Origin: JBFGFX01 sp965232455
GTDB taxonomy: Bacteria; Pseudomonadota; Gammaproteobacteria; Steroidobacterales; Woeseiaceae
NCBI GenBank assembly: GCA_965232455.1
Contig: OZ246981.1
Location: 806,001-870,000, forward strand
Reading direction: 5' to 3'
Length of the DNA: 64,000 nucleotides
Part shown: in pieces, positions 26,127 to 34,163 of the stretch
Layout of the letters: each line of letters opens with the position of its first letter
How positions within the stretch are numbered: position 1 is the first letter of the stretch
The notes under the pieces: model-generated
Seen by the model: the letters and a program-made list of their open reading frames with translations, nothing else
What the model was told of the DNA's origin: nothing
Database searches by the model: none
Program-made: the position numbers and the translations under genes

Positions 26127-27629
26127 CTAGTTTCCGACGCGGGCGGCAGGTCCGGGACCTTGCGGGCGTCGCATTTGCTGCAGCTGTTCGGGTGTCATGA
26201 ATTCCTGAATGAAATCGATCCGAGCCTCGTAACGCGCACGCTGGATTTCCTGCAATTCGGGCAGCGCCAGCGCACGCTGCAGGAAGTTAACGCCGCCGAC
26301 CAGATCGCCGATCATGAACCGGTATTCCGCCATGTAGTAATGCGCCTCCGCCTCGTCTCCCGCATCGATCGCGGCGCGCGCGATCAGGCGGACCTGTTCG
26401 GGCGTCGGCGGCACGTTGTTTAGCAGATCGAGCAGAATCTTGTGCGCGTATTTCGCGTCGCCGAACTGCAGCAGCGCTTCGGCGTAGTCGATGACGAGCG
26501 GCACGTTGCGCGGAAACAGTTCCAGCGCCCGTTCATAGGTGGACTGAGCATCGCCGATGCGTTCGAGCGCCAGCTGGGCGCGGGCCATGCCGATGTGGTA
26601 GGCGATCACCTGTTGATCCCGATTGAGCAATTCCTCGAGGATCTGATTGGCTTCGAGATTGCGCCCGGCGCGCAGGTATGCCAGCGCTCTGCCATATTTG
26701 GCGTAGTCCGGCTGGGTGTCGTAAGACTGACGCTCGAAACGCTCGACCGCCTCTTCGGATGTTTCCATGCTGTCGACGATCAGCCGGGCGCGCGTGATGC
26801 CGTAATTGTGCGTGTTCTCGCGAACGACGGGCGGATAACTGCGGGCGCGGGCCCGCGCCTCGGCAATACGCGCGGCGCCAACCGGGTGAGTCCGCAGGAA
26901 CTCCGGTACCCGGGCCTCGATCGGACGCGTGCCGCGGGAAATGACTTCAAAAAACGTCGCCATGCCGGACGGGTCGAAGCCGGCCTCGGCGAGCGCCTCG
27001 ATCCCGACCCGGTCGGCTTCGTATTCGTTGCTGCGCGTGAAATTGATCCGCTGCTGGGCCGAGGTCCCCTGCGCCACGGCCATGGCGCCCTGGACCGCGT
27101 CACCGCCGGCGCCGGCGGCGGCCGCGACGATGGCGCCCAGCATCATGGCAGTGCTCAGAATGCTCTGACGCTGCGAGGCGTGAATGGCACGCGCGATGTG
27201 CCGCTGGGTGACGTGGGCGACTTCGTGGGCCAGAACGCCGGCCAACTCGTTTTCGTTACGGGTTGCTTCGATCAGGCCGGTGTGTACGCCGATGTAGCCG
27301 CCGGGCAGGGCAAACGCGTTAATGCTCGGATCGTCGATGACAAAAAACGTAAACTTCTGGCCGCCGTCATTGGCGAACGCGGCGATCCGGTGACCGATGT
27401 CGTTGATGTATTCGGTGACCTGGGGGTCCTCGACCAGCGTCCCGCTGCGCCGAATCTGATGCATGATCGCACGGCCGATCTGCGCTTCCTCGGATTTTGA
27501 CAATACGGCATCGGCCGGACTCCCGATGTCCGGCAGATTGACTTCCGCGGCGCGCGGCTGGCCGATCGCAAGGATCAGCGCGGCGAGCGTCGCTGAAAGC
27601 AGAAGTTGTCGAATGATTTTCGAGTTCAC
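26127..27629 (-). CDS. bepA: Periplasmic M48 metalloprotease/chaperone with TPR repeats (BepA-like)
   Basis: 500 residues with a signal peptide. The M48 zinc site is HEVAHVTQRH, with the third ligand in SNEYEADRVG. The C-terminal half (from about residue 300) holds TPR units (YAKYGRALAYLRAGRNLEAN, STYERALELFPRNVPLV). BepA-type proteins assist or degrade outer-membrane proteins such as LptD at the BAM complex. The start is a GTG at 27629. Confidence 0.92.
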   Translation of the reverse strand: MNSKIIRQLLLSATLAALILAIGQPRAAEVNLPDIGSPADAVLSKSEEAQIGRAIMHQIRRSGTLVEDPQVTEYINDIGHRIAAFANDGGQKFTFFVIDDPSINAFALPGGYIGVHTGLIEATRNENELAGVLAHEVAHVTQRHIARAIHASQRQSILSTAMMLGAIVAAAAGAGGDAVQGAMAVAQGTSAQQRINFTRSNEYEADRVGIEALAEAGFDPSGMATFFEVISRGTRPIEARVPEFLRTHPVGAARIAEARARARSYPPVVRENTHNYGITRARLIVDSMETSEEAVERFERQSYDTQPDYAKYGRALAYLRAGRNLEANQILEELLNRDQQVIAYHIGMARAQLALERIGDAQSTYERALELFPRNVPLVIDYAEALLQFGDAKYAHKILLDLLNNVPPTPEQVRLIARAAIDAGDEAEAHYYMAEYRFMIGDLVGGVNFLQRALALPELQEIQRARYEARIDFIQEFMTPEQLQQMRRPQGPGPAARVGN

Positions 27630-27782
27630 GTGGAGGTTCTCGGGGATCGCTCACAATTACGACTGAGTGAAATGCACTCCGTTCCCAATAATACCCGGTA
27701 ACGCGGCGCAAAGTGCGTGCCATTCACCAACGGCTGTCTCACGAGTTTACATAAACCGTTGATTTTAATGATTTTACTGCAT

Positions 27783-28250
27783 TCACAGTCCTTTAACGGC
27801 GTCAAGCACTTCCTGGGCATGCCCCTTGACCTTGACCTTGCGCCACTCGGCGCGCAGCTTGCCGTCCTCGTCGATGACAAAGGTGCTGCGCTCGATGCCC
27901 ATGAATTTCCGGCCGTAGAGGGACTTTTCCTTGATGACGTCGAACTGTTTGCAGAGACGTTCATCGGGATCGGACAGCAGGTCGAACGGGAAAGACTGTT
28001 TTGCCTTGAACTTCTCGTGCGATGCCAGGCTGTCGCGAGAAGCGCCGAACACGATTGCATTGGCGCGCTTGAACTTGGCGTGCAGGTCGCGGAAATCCTG
28101 GCCCTCCGTCGTGCAGCCGGGTGTGCTGTCCTTCGGGTAGAAATAGATGACCACCTTCTTGCCTCTAAGATCTTTCAATCGGACGGTCTGGTCACCGGTT
28201 GCCGCACACTTGAAATCGGCGACGACACGATTCATGCGAGGTCCACTCAC
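27783..28250 (-). CDS. bcp: Thioredoxin-dependent peroxiredoxin Bcp (PrxQ)
   Basis: 155 residues, AhpC/TSA fold. The peroxidatic cysteine lies in YPKDSTPGCTTEGQDF, where the usual resolving cysteine five residues later is absent, giving the one-Cys form. It reduces hydroperoxides in the cytoplasm. The GTG at 28250 has AAGGAG eight bases upstream and is preferred to the ATG at 28235. It is downstream of gcvR, a common gammaproteobacterial order. Confidence 0.92.
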   Translation of the reverse strand: MSGPRMNRVVADFKCAATGDQTVRLKDLRGKKVVIYFYPKDSTPGCTTEGQDFRDLHAKFKRANAIVFGASRDSLASHEKFKAKQSFPFDLLSDPDERLCKQFDVIKEKSLYGRKFMGIERSTFVIDEDGKLRAEWRKVKVKGHAQEVLDAVKGL

Positions 28251-28281
28251 TGCGATGTCTCCTTGACTACTGGGGTTGGGT

Positions 28282-28833
28282 TCAGGGTTTTACAGGTTCG
28301 AGGATGGCGTCCAGGTTCAGCTGGTCGCACACCTCGAGGAATTCGTCGCGTATTTGCGAAATGAGCACGCTGCCCGGCAGGTTGATGGTCATTTGCAGGG
28401 AGACCATCGGTGCGCCGGTGTGAGCCGCGGCATAACGCCGGGTGGCCACTTCTGCAATCTCGATTTTGCGGGACGCAAAAAAGTGGGCGAGGTTGAAGAC
28501 GATGCCCGCCTGGTCGAGGCACACGACGTCGACGATGTAGGGCATGCAGTCGTCGGTGCCCTCGCGCTGCTCGGTCTTCTTGATCGAAATCGTCAGATCC
28601 TTGCCGCGGGTCAGTTTGTCGAGCGCTGCCTCGAGCTTGTTCAGCGCATGCCAGTTGCCCGAAACCAGCAAGACCATGGCAAATTCGCTGGCGAGCGCCG
28701 TCATGCGGCTTTCCTCGATGTTGCCGCCGCAGTCCAGGATGACCTTCGAGAGATCGTTTACTACGCCGGCACGATCGGCCCCAACTGCTGATATAACAAC
28801 AAGTTGTTCCATTTTCTTCGATTGATTTGTCAT
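28282..28833 (-). CDS. gcvR: Glycine cleavage system regulator GcvR-like (two ACT domains)
   Basis: About 183 residues from the ATG at 28833, preceded in frame by a TTG. Two ACT domains are seen: LVVISAVGADRAGVVNDLSK and YIVDVVCLDQAGIVFNLAHF. GcvR binds the activator GcvA in enterics. The gcvR-bcp neighbourhood is conserved. A role as a general ACT-domain sensor is the alternative, since gcvA is not in the window. Confidence 0.85.
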   Translation of the reverse strand: MTNQSKKMEQLVVISAVGADRAGVVNDLSKVILDCGGNIEESRMTALASEFAMVLLVSGNWHALNKLEAALDKLTRGKDLTISIKKTEQREGTDDCMPYIVDVVCLDQAGIVFNLAHFFASRKIEIAEVATRRYAAAHTGAPMVSLQMTINLPGSVLISQIRDEFLEVCDQLNLDAILEPVKP

Positions 28834-28984
28834 CAAAGGGCTCAGTTCCGGTTGTGGCTGCGACGGGGCGCCCCGTTTCGAGGCTTGCCAGCGCTAAACG
28901 TGAACAGTACCATCGCCGGCTGATTTCTGGCGAGCATTGCGGAAATTGAATCAAGGGCTCAACGACACGGTCCAAGAAAGCGAC

Positions 28985-29245
28985 ATGAGGCTGATTCGAC
29001 TGACATCAATGGTTGCGGTGGCGCTGGCCTGCGGGGCCTGCGGCTCGAACATCACCTGCGACGAGCCGAAGCTCTACGAGTCGGCGAGGGAGGGCGTGCG
29101 TGTCGTTGCACCCGACGACCTCGATCAGCTGGAAGCGTCGCTGGAGACGCCGATTCCGAAAGCGTCGCCCCGCGATCCACGTCCGGAAGGCTCGCCCTGC
29201 CTGGATTTGCCACCGACGATCCAGGCGAATCCGGACGCCTTATAA
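28985..29245 (+). CDS. Small putative lipoprotein of unknown function
   Basis: 86 residues from the ATG at 28985. The hydrophobic start LTSMVAVALACGACGSN looks like a lipoprotein signal with two candidate cysteines, although neither fits the lipobox perfectly. The rest is polar and proline-rich. It is divergent from gcvR. Its last codons overlap the TATAAT that may serve the tRNA locus. Confidence 0.6.
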   Translation: MRLIRLTSMVAVALACGACGSNITCDEPKLYESAREGVRVVAPDDLDQLEASLETPIPKASPRDPRPEGSPCLDLPPTIQANPDAL

Positions 29246-29246
29246 T
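29241..29246 (+). promoter_or_regulatory. Candidate -10 box for the tRNA-Ser locus
   Basis: A perfect TATAAT overlaps the stop of the small lipoprotein gene, 36 bases ahead of the disrupted tRNA-Ser copy. No good -35 box is seen at 16-18 bases, so it may be coincidental. Confidence 0.3.
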
Positions 29247-29304
29247 CGGATTTCACGACGCCGTTTAAGGCGATCAGTAAACGGAGAGGTGGCTGAGTGG
29301 CTTA

Positions 29305-29371
29305 CAAAATCGCGGGAGCGATTTTGGACCGCGTAGCGGCCCGAAGGGCGGCGGGCAGGATGCCCGCCGTC
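29305..29371. repeat. Palindrome-rich insert in the D loop of the tRNA-Ser copy
   Basis: It begins with a perfect hairpin, CAAAATCGC-ggga-GCGATTTTG (29305-29326). It then carries CGGCGGGCA-gga-TGCCCGCCG (29349-29369). The two stacked hairpins look like a REP-type intergenic palindromic unit. Confidence 0.6.
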
Positions 29372-29423
29372 AACGCGCTCGCTTGGAAAGCGAGTGTGCG
29401 TTTGTAGCGTACCGCGGGTTCGA

Positions 29424-29508
29424 GCCGAGGCCGGCTTGCCGGCCGAGACGACGCGCAGCGAACGAAGTGAGTGAGCGCCCGCTTGACGGGTGAGCCGCCG
29501 AAGGCGGT
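29424..29508. repeat. Palindrome-rich insert in the T loop of the tRNA-Ser copy
   Basis: It contains GGCCGGC-tt-GCCGGCC (29429-29444) and CCGCC-gaa-GGCGG near 29497-29509, with the phrase CGAACGAAGTGAGTGAG between them. A related GC-rich, hairpin-bearing stretch precedes the third tRNA fragment at 29790. Confidence 0.5.
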
Positions 29509-29559
29509 GAATCCATCCCGCCCTGTGTCAGGTTGGGATAGATGCAGACAGACGAGATT

Positions 29560-29650
<91 letters not shown>

Positions 29651-29652
29651 GC

Positions 29653-29689
29653 CATCAAAAACGGGGTCCTAGTGACCCCGTTTTTGATG
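29653..29689 (+). terminator. Rho-independent terminator of tRNA-Ser
   Basis: CATCAAAAACGGGGTC (29653-29668) and its perfect complement (29674-29689) enclose the loop CTAGT. The GC core is followed by TTTTT inside the stem. It stands three bases after the tRNA CCA end. Confidence 0.92.
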
Positions 29690-29789
29690 ACCAGCAGAGG
29701 GTTTGGGATGAGAGCCCCGCTCGACCAGTCGGCGCAGCCGATTGGGACGCGCGAAGTGCGCCCGCAGGGCGAGGAGCGAAGCGACGAGT

Positions 29790-29809
29790 CAATCCCGCCC
29801 TTTCCGCCA
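29790..29809 (+). repeat. Third tRNA-Ser 3'-end fragment (possible attachment-site remnant)
   Basis: CAATCCCGCCCTTTCCGCCA matches the last 20 bases of the intact tRNA-Ser (29631-29650) at 18 positions. It lies about 20 bases from the end of the truncated parE remnant. A duplicated tRNA 3' end is the usual trace of tyrosine-recombinase integration, but no integrase gene is present in the window. Confidence 0.5.
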
Positions 29810-29828
29810 GTTACATTCGGACAGCAGT

Positions 29829-29912
29829 TCACTGGGTGACAAAGTCTTGTTCAGAGCGGTATGCAACTCCCGCTGTATCCGTGAGGACGTATGGCCTGCG
29901 TCGCTTCAACAC
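29829..29912 (-). pseudogene. Truncated parE toxin remnant
   Basis: Directly after the parD stop a GTG opens a 27-codon frame whose start, LKRRRPYVLTDTAG, resembles the N-terminus of ParE/RelE toxins. It then diverges and stops at 29829, where a full ParE would need about 100 residues. The break lies close to the tRNA-derived fragment at 29790-29809. The toxin is presumably dead. Confidence 0.6.
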
Positions 29913-29914
29913 CC

Positions 29915-30145
29915 CTATTCTTTTTCGTTCGCGATGTCGAGAATGGAATGATTCGAGAGGTGGCCGTGTTTGATGTCGTCCAGGCCATCCAGGATATGCG
30001 TGACGACACTCTGTGATTCCATATCACGACGTATCAACTCGCGCAGGTATTCGCTTGGCGTCGAATAGACGCCGGCATCACCTGTGCGGGAATTGATGAA
30101 TTCACGAAGTTCGTCCGTCAGAGATACGTAGAGGTTGCTCGCCAT
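29915..30145 (-). CDS. parD: ParD-family antitoxin (orphan)
   Basis: 76 residues. The N-terminal ribbon-helix-helix ASNLYVSLTDELREFINSR and STPSEYLRELIRRDME are typical of ParD. The antitoxin binds its own operator and neutralises ParE. Here only a stub of the toxin gene follows, three bases downstream, so this is a relic or an antitoxin acting on another ParE. Confidence 0.85.
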   Translation of the reverse strand: MASNLYVSLTDELREFINSRTGDAGVYSTPSEYLRELIRRDMESQSVVTHILDGLDDIKHGHLSNHSILDIANEKE

Positions 30146-30286
30146 TCACTCGCTCATGGTCGCCGCTTTGGGTTCTGGTGAGAGTGCCGCGAGTGTCGAA
30201 TAACGTCAATATTCGATATTCGGATTCCGGATCGAGAACGCAATGCCTTTGTTTTAGCGGCACGTCAATCCCGTTTACCCACCTGT

Positions 30287-30583
30287 TCAAGAATTCGGCC
30301 TCAGCTCCAGCTCCAAACGCATCCCCACAACGGCCGCTGCCCGCTTCAAGGTCTCCAGCGTCACGCTTTCGTTTTCGGGGTCGAGCAGGCGGTCAAGTTG
30401 TGAGCGGCTGGTTTTCATCCGCTCGGCCATCCGTGCTTTGGAGATGTTTTGCTCAGCCATGGCTTCTGCCAGCTTGGTTGCCAACACTGACTTGATCGCA
30501 TGATTTTTCGCGTCTTCGTAGGTGCCGTTTTCCCTGAGAAGGCTCTCGAGGGTCGATCCGGTTCTGGGGTTTTTCTTAGCCAT
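30287..30583 (-). CDS. higA: XRE-family antitoxin, HigA-like
   Basis: 98 residues. The helix-turn-helix is in the middle (KLAEAMAEQNISKARMAERM, SRSQLDRLLDPEN). It follows the toxin gene with an eight-base overlap, the toxin-first order of HigBA modules. It should bind the palindrome upstream of the toxin and repress the operon. Confidence 0.85.
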   Translation of the reverse strand: MAKKNPRTGSTLESLLRENGTYEDAKNHAIKSVLATKLAEAMAEQNISKARMAERMKTSRSQLDRLLDPENESVTLETLKRAAAVVGMRLELELRPNS

Positions 30584-30938
30584 ATCGTTGATGCTCCCTC
30601 ATGCGGCGTTTCGCAAGTATCAGTTCCTTTTGCGGTGTGGCTCGGGACTTTTTGACGAAACCGTGTAACAAGATCATCTCTTTCCCTGAAACGTAAAAAA
30701 ACACCCTGGAAATTCGCCCGTCAGGCAGGTTGCTGCGAATCTCCAATAACCCCGCACCGTTCCTCAGCGATTTGCACAGCGGCTCGCCGCAAGGCCAGCC
30801 GAACTCCACGGCCATGATGTCCTGGCCGATGATCTTTCGATCCTCCGACCGCAACGCCAAAAGCCATTCCCGCACCGGCTCGCGCCCACCCGGCAACCGG
30901 TAGAATTTGGCGGTAACGGTCTTTTCAGGCGTCTTCAT
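30576..30938 (-). CDS. higB: HigB-like RelE/Gp49-type toxin
   Basis: 120 residues from the ATG at 30938. The motif set VREWLLALRSEDRKIIGQDI, CKSLRNGAGLLEIRSNLPDG, RVFFYVSGKEMILLHGFVKK and ATPQKELILAKRRM defines the phage-derived Gp49-like branch of RelE-fold mRNA interferases. The shorter start is chosen because the longer one (30953) runs into the operator palindrome. Confidence 0.87.
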   Translation of the reverse strand: MKTPEKTVTAKFYRLPGGREPVREWLLALRSEDRKIIGQDIMAVEFGWPCGEPLCKSLRNGAGLLEIRSNLPDGRISRVFFYVSGKEMILLHGFVKKSRATPQKELILAKRRMREHQRYG

Positions 30939-30946
30939 GTCTATTA

Positions 30947-30962
30947 GTACCAAAATTGGTAC
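30947..30962. promoter_or_regulatory. Operator of the higBA pair
   Basis: GTACCAAAATTGGTAC has perfect 7-base arms around AA. It lies nine bases upstream of the toxin start, as expected for the antitoxin's autoregulatory site. Confidence 0.6.
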
Positions 30963-31510
30963 ATCTTGTCACTAGCGATGTACTCCTGCCATTTAAGTTT
31001 TTGTCCAATTCATTGATTTAAGGGGACACCAATAACGGGCTCGGTAGATTCGAGCTGATCTTGATCAGTTCCTGTCTTATCCAAATTGCGCAGAAGAGCG
31101 GAGGGGTGCCGCTCCCTCAGCCATTGGTAATGACGTGATTCGGAAGTGGAGCTTTCAGCGTTTAGAGCTTGGCTCCAAATGCATTGGTGACACGAGGCGT
31201 TAGGCTGGGCAATGGTCTAGCGTCTCTTATCGCGCTAGATCCAGGTCAATGGCGCGCCGCGTCGCTTCAAAACAGACAAAGTTAAAAAAAGGTCACAAGG
31301 AAGGTGAGGTGGAAAAAGGTGTAAGGTTTATTTCTCTCGGTTCGGTGACTCAGTAATAGGCTTGACAACTATTCTCTCATTCGCGGCAAGCCAAGATTGT
31401 GGGCTTTTTCTGGAGGTTTAGCCCTTAGCAGACCTCTCACCACTATGCTATGAATAGCGGACCGAAGAGGGGTTGCAGCCCCTCGACGGCCCTAACCACA
31501 GCCAGCAATA
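30963..31510. other. Intergenic stretch in the island without a recognisable gene
   Basis: I see no convincing coding frame. The composition is more AT-rich than the flanks. It contains a TTGACA at about 31363 with no good -10 box at the right distance. A hairpin GAGGGG-ttgcag-CCCCTC lies at 31467-31484. AGCC and GGGCTTTTT near 31391-31410 could form a weak terminator. Confidence 0.5.
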
Positions 31511-31522
31511 GAGGTGCTGACA

Positions 31523-32143
31523 ATGGCTAACAACATGCTATCAGACCGAAACACGATTACCCCTAATTGTCTATCTAGGAAGCGTCGTGCTTTTTGTACC
31601 CGAACTGGCCTCAACCCGAGGTCCAGAACCGTGAACACTACAAGTAGCCTGAATGACAACCTGAAAAACTCTGAAATGCAGCTTGACGGCAACTCGAAAA
31701 AAGCCGTGCAGATATCACGTATGCGCCGGGCTGGTCAGGTCGTCTATCCACTCAAAACCGCAAAAACCGCCAGGAACCGTTCACCCTTCTCGTCGCGAAT
31801 AGACGGACAGGTCAGAGAGGAGAAGGGTATCTACAATCCTGATCCTGTGCCAAGTACAGAGCGGGACGCTAATCCGCGGCCTTCCTCCGCGATTGCAGAC
31901 CACGCCAAGCACCTCCGCAAGGCAGAGAGCACAATTGACGATGCATCGAATCTCGTGGGACTGATACTGGCCGCGCTCGACGACGAGAGCGACGGCCGTG
32001 CAATGCAAACCATCGTCGGCCTGAGAGTCATCGAACAGAAGCTGCGCAAGGCGCACGGTCAAATCGACAAGCACCACACGCGTCACGGGAACCTGCTTCT
32101 CGCTTATCTGGATCTCAAGAACCGAGCGGATAATGAGAGTTAG
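31523..32143 (+). CDS. Hypothetical protein of the island
   Basis: 206 residues from the ATG at 31523, chosen because GAGGTG stands six bases upstream. The first 110 residues are polar and low in structure (SRKRRAFCTRTG, many Ser/Asn/Arg). The last 85 look folded and helical (DHAKHLRKAESTIDDASNLV, AMQTIVGLRVIEQKLRKAHG). I recognise no family. Codon use is less GC-biased than that of the neighbours, which suggests transfer. Only the C-terminal half may be truly coding. Confidence 0.45.
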   Translation: MANNMLSDRNTITPNCLSRKRRAFCTRTGLNPRSRTVNTTSSLNDNLKNSEMQLDGNSKKAVQISRMRRAGQVVYPLKTAKTARNRSPFSSRIDGQVREEKGIYNPDPVPSTERDANPRPSSAIADHAKHLRKAESTIDDASNLVGLILAALDDESDGRAMQTIVGLRVIEQKLRKAHGQIDKHHTRHGNLLLAYLDLKNRADNES

Positions 32144-32432
32144 ACGTGTCGGCGCGGTATTCGCGTCGGCTTATTGATCACGCGTGTTCGTGATCGGGAG
32201 AAAGACGTGTGTCGCCGCCGGCTCACGCAGGACCGGGGCCGGCGGCGGCTACGAGCGAGCGGTGTCAGGCCCTGTTCTAATGAAATCAATAGAGATCTTA
32301 TGGGCAGAACTTAAAGTAGTTTCGAGAAAAGTTTCCGCGGTAACGCGAAGGGGCAACGGTCAAAGCTCAAATACGACCATCGTTACAGGCTCATTTCGGG
32401 CGATTGTCGCTCGTATTCGTATCCACCATTCC
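32144..32432. other. Intergenic stretch with two hairpins
   Basis: GATCACG-n6-CGTGATC lies at 32176-32195 and GCCGCCGGC-n15-GCCGGCGGC at 32214-32246. No T tract follows either. They separate the hypothetical gene from the convergent secreted protein gene and may act as termination or mRNA-protection structures. Confidence 0.4.
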
Positions 32433-33947
32433 CTAGTTGATCGATTCGGAATGCGCCGAACGCACGCCGCGGAACCCATACGCTCTATAACGAGGTCCTC
32501 CGCTCCAGTTTCCGAAGGGCCGAAACGATACGGGGCTGTGCGGGTTGTATCTGCTGTACTCGGTATCCGGCGAGTAATAGCCGCCGCCCCGGTAACCGAA
32601 ACCCTTTCCCCGGCGAGGTCCGCCGAGTTCGCGAGGCCATGAGTCCACGTTCGCCTCGCCCCAGGCCGTTACCTGACCGTCTCCATGCGTTCCGGTGTAC
32701 TTTCTGCCTTCCGCGTCGGACAGAGTGACCACTCGTTCCCAAAGACTTCCCGACAAATCCATCACCCAATAGAAAGAAGCCGCAAATTTCTCGCGGGTGT
32801 CGTCGGTAAGCGTCGCCTCGGACGAACCGTCGAGCATCCCCAGATCGCCGTTTGGCAGGATGCTGCGCTGAACCGCGGCAGTCGATGAGTTGCCCCACAC
32901 GTACGTCGTTTGAGGTGGTTCGGCCGTCCCGCGAGCCGCCTTTGTGTACTCGAGATCGGTCATGGGTCTCAGCGCGGCCCAGTCGAGAAAAGCGATGCCA
33001 TCCTCCCAGCTTACGAAATTCGCCGGTCGCTTCGGACTGGCAGCAACGTACGCGCCGTTCGTGAATGAAATGGTGCCTCTGTCTTCGTAATAAGTCGGGC
33101 CGGCGAAATTCGCGCGAAAATCCGCTCCGTAGACATCCAGCTTGTTCAGGAAGGTCGCGTACTCGCCCTGCGAGATTTCGTACTTCATGACGTAGAACGG
33201 TGAGAACCCTTTTGGAAACGTATCCGGAATCGTGCCGGCGGCAATCCCCATGAACTGCGGCGCAGCGTCGGAGCGGAAGTACAGCTGTCCCTCACCGTCG
33301 CCAATGTCGATCTGGTCTTCGGAAACGATACGCAGTGGCCCGTCAAATTCACCGTCAGCGCCGGATCTGAAATAGGCGCCGTAGTCGATCGACTCCTCGC
33401 TTGCGCCTCCTGCGTAAAAAGCGCCCTCCGGAATGTAAACCATTTCGATTCCGTGCACGGAAGCCCGCCGGCTCTCGGTATTCAGGCCCTTCAGGACATC
33501 GGCATCGACCGGAATACGCAGCTTTGCCCGGACGCTCCCACGGTAGGCGCTTTGCAATTGGACAAACACACCGGTTTTATCCGCCGGGACGATGAACTCA
33601 AGTGCGGCGTCACCTGTGCTCCGATCGATGAAGAGTACCTCCGGCACACCACCCACGTTTGCGTGGCGCGCTAGGGGAAAGCCGGAAGCGTCACCGCCAA
33701 GAACTTTTGCGAATATCCAAACTGCGTCGTGGTTTCGCCTGTTCCTCCACGCGGCATCCCATTCAATCCAAAAATCGAAGTAGGCAACGGAAGGTACTTC
33801 GTAATCCTGCGCGGATGAGTGCGGTGGAACGTCCGTGTAGAACACTTCATCGGAGAGGCTTAGGTTCTCGGCGTGAACGAAATAACTGAATGTCATAACT
33901 ACGCCGGTCACTAACCAGCGTACCGTTCTCTTTACGGTCGGATACAT
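32433..33947 (-). CDS. Secreted protein with a formylglycine-generating-enzyme (SUMF1)-like domain
   Basis: About 504 residues from the ATG at 33947, beginning with a signal peptide (TVRWLVTGVVMTFSYFVHAEN). An N-terminal beta-rich region of about 140 residues is followed by a SUMF1/FGE-type fold: EMVYIPEGAFYAGGA, FYVMKYEISQGEYATFLNKL, RPANFVSWEDGIAFLDWAAL, RPMTDLEYTKAARG, and the end YRAYGFRGVRSA. True FGEs carry an active-site cysteine pair near the C-terminus. I see none there, so it is more likely a binding or structural member. It stands alone in the accessory island. Confidence 0.75.
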   Translation of the reverse strand: MYPTVKRTVRWLVTGVVMTFSYFVHAENLSLSDEVFYTDVPPHSSAQDYEVPSVAYFDFWIEWDAAWRNRRNHDAVWIFAKVLGGDASGFPLARHANVGGVPEVLFIDRSTGDAALEFIVPADKTGVFVQLQSAYRGSVRAKLRIPVDADVLKGLNTESRRASVHGIEMVYIPEGAFYAGGASEESIDYGAYFRSGADGEFDGPLRIVSEDQIDIGDGEGQLYFRSDAAPQFMGIAAGTIPDTFPKGFSPFYVMKYEISQGEYATFLNKLDVYGADFRANFAGPTYYEDRGTISFTNGAYVAASPKRPANFVSWEDGIAFLDWAALRPMTDLEYTKAARGTAEPPQTTYVWGNSSTAAVQRSILPNGDLGMLDGSSEATLTDDTREKFAASFYWVMDLSGSLWERVVTLSDAEGRKYTGTHGDGQVTAWGEANVDSWPRELGGPRRGKGFGYRGGGYYSPDTEYSRYNPHSPVSFRPFGNWSGGPRYRAYGFRGVRSAHSESIN

Positions 33948-34163
33948 GGTTGTCCACTTTCTCTTCAAACGCTTTTTTTTGTAGCGACTGATTTAAGCAC
34001 AGCGTCGCAATAACGCAAACCTACACATGTGGCGGTAACGAAGCGGGCTACGCTCTTTTCAGTTGAACCCGATCGGCCGCAACCGGACAGACATTCGTAC
34101 GGTAAAAACGCGCCCGCTAATCGCAAGCTCGATCTTTCAAACACCGCCTGAAGAGGCAGGGCA

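Larger units (their letters stand above)
29283..29530 (+). pseudogene. Disrupted tRNA-Ser(GGA) copy with two inserts
   Basis: Bases 29283-29304 equal the acceptor and D-arm start of the intact tRNA-Ser at 29560. Bases 29374-29423 equal its anticodon arm (GGA at 29385-29387), long variable arm and T-arm start. GAATCC plus CCCGCCCT near 29509-29524 resembles the 3' part. An insert of about 67 bases interrupts the D loop and one of about 85 bases interrupts the T loop. The 3' acceptor strand is lost, so the copy cannot fold as a tRNA. Confidence 0.75.

Noticed and set aside
31194..31208. GCGTTAGGC resembling an integron attC end
   Set aside because: The partner RYYYAAC core at the required distance is absent and no integrase is present.
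32184..32642. Plus-strand frame of 152 codons
   Set aside because: Its second half is antisense to the FGE-like gene, the protein has no domain character, and there is no ribosome binding site.
32433..33947. FGE-like protein as the variable protein of a diversity-generating retroelement
   Set aside because: No reverse transcriptase or template repeat is found nearby.
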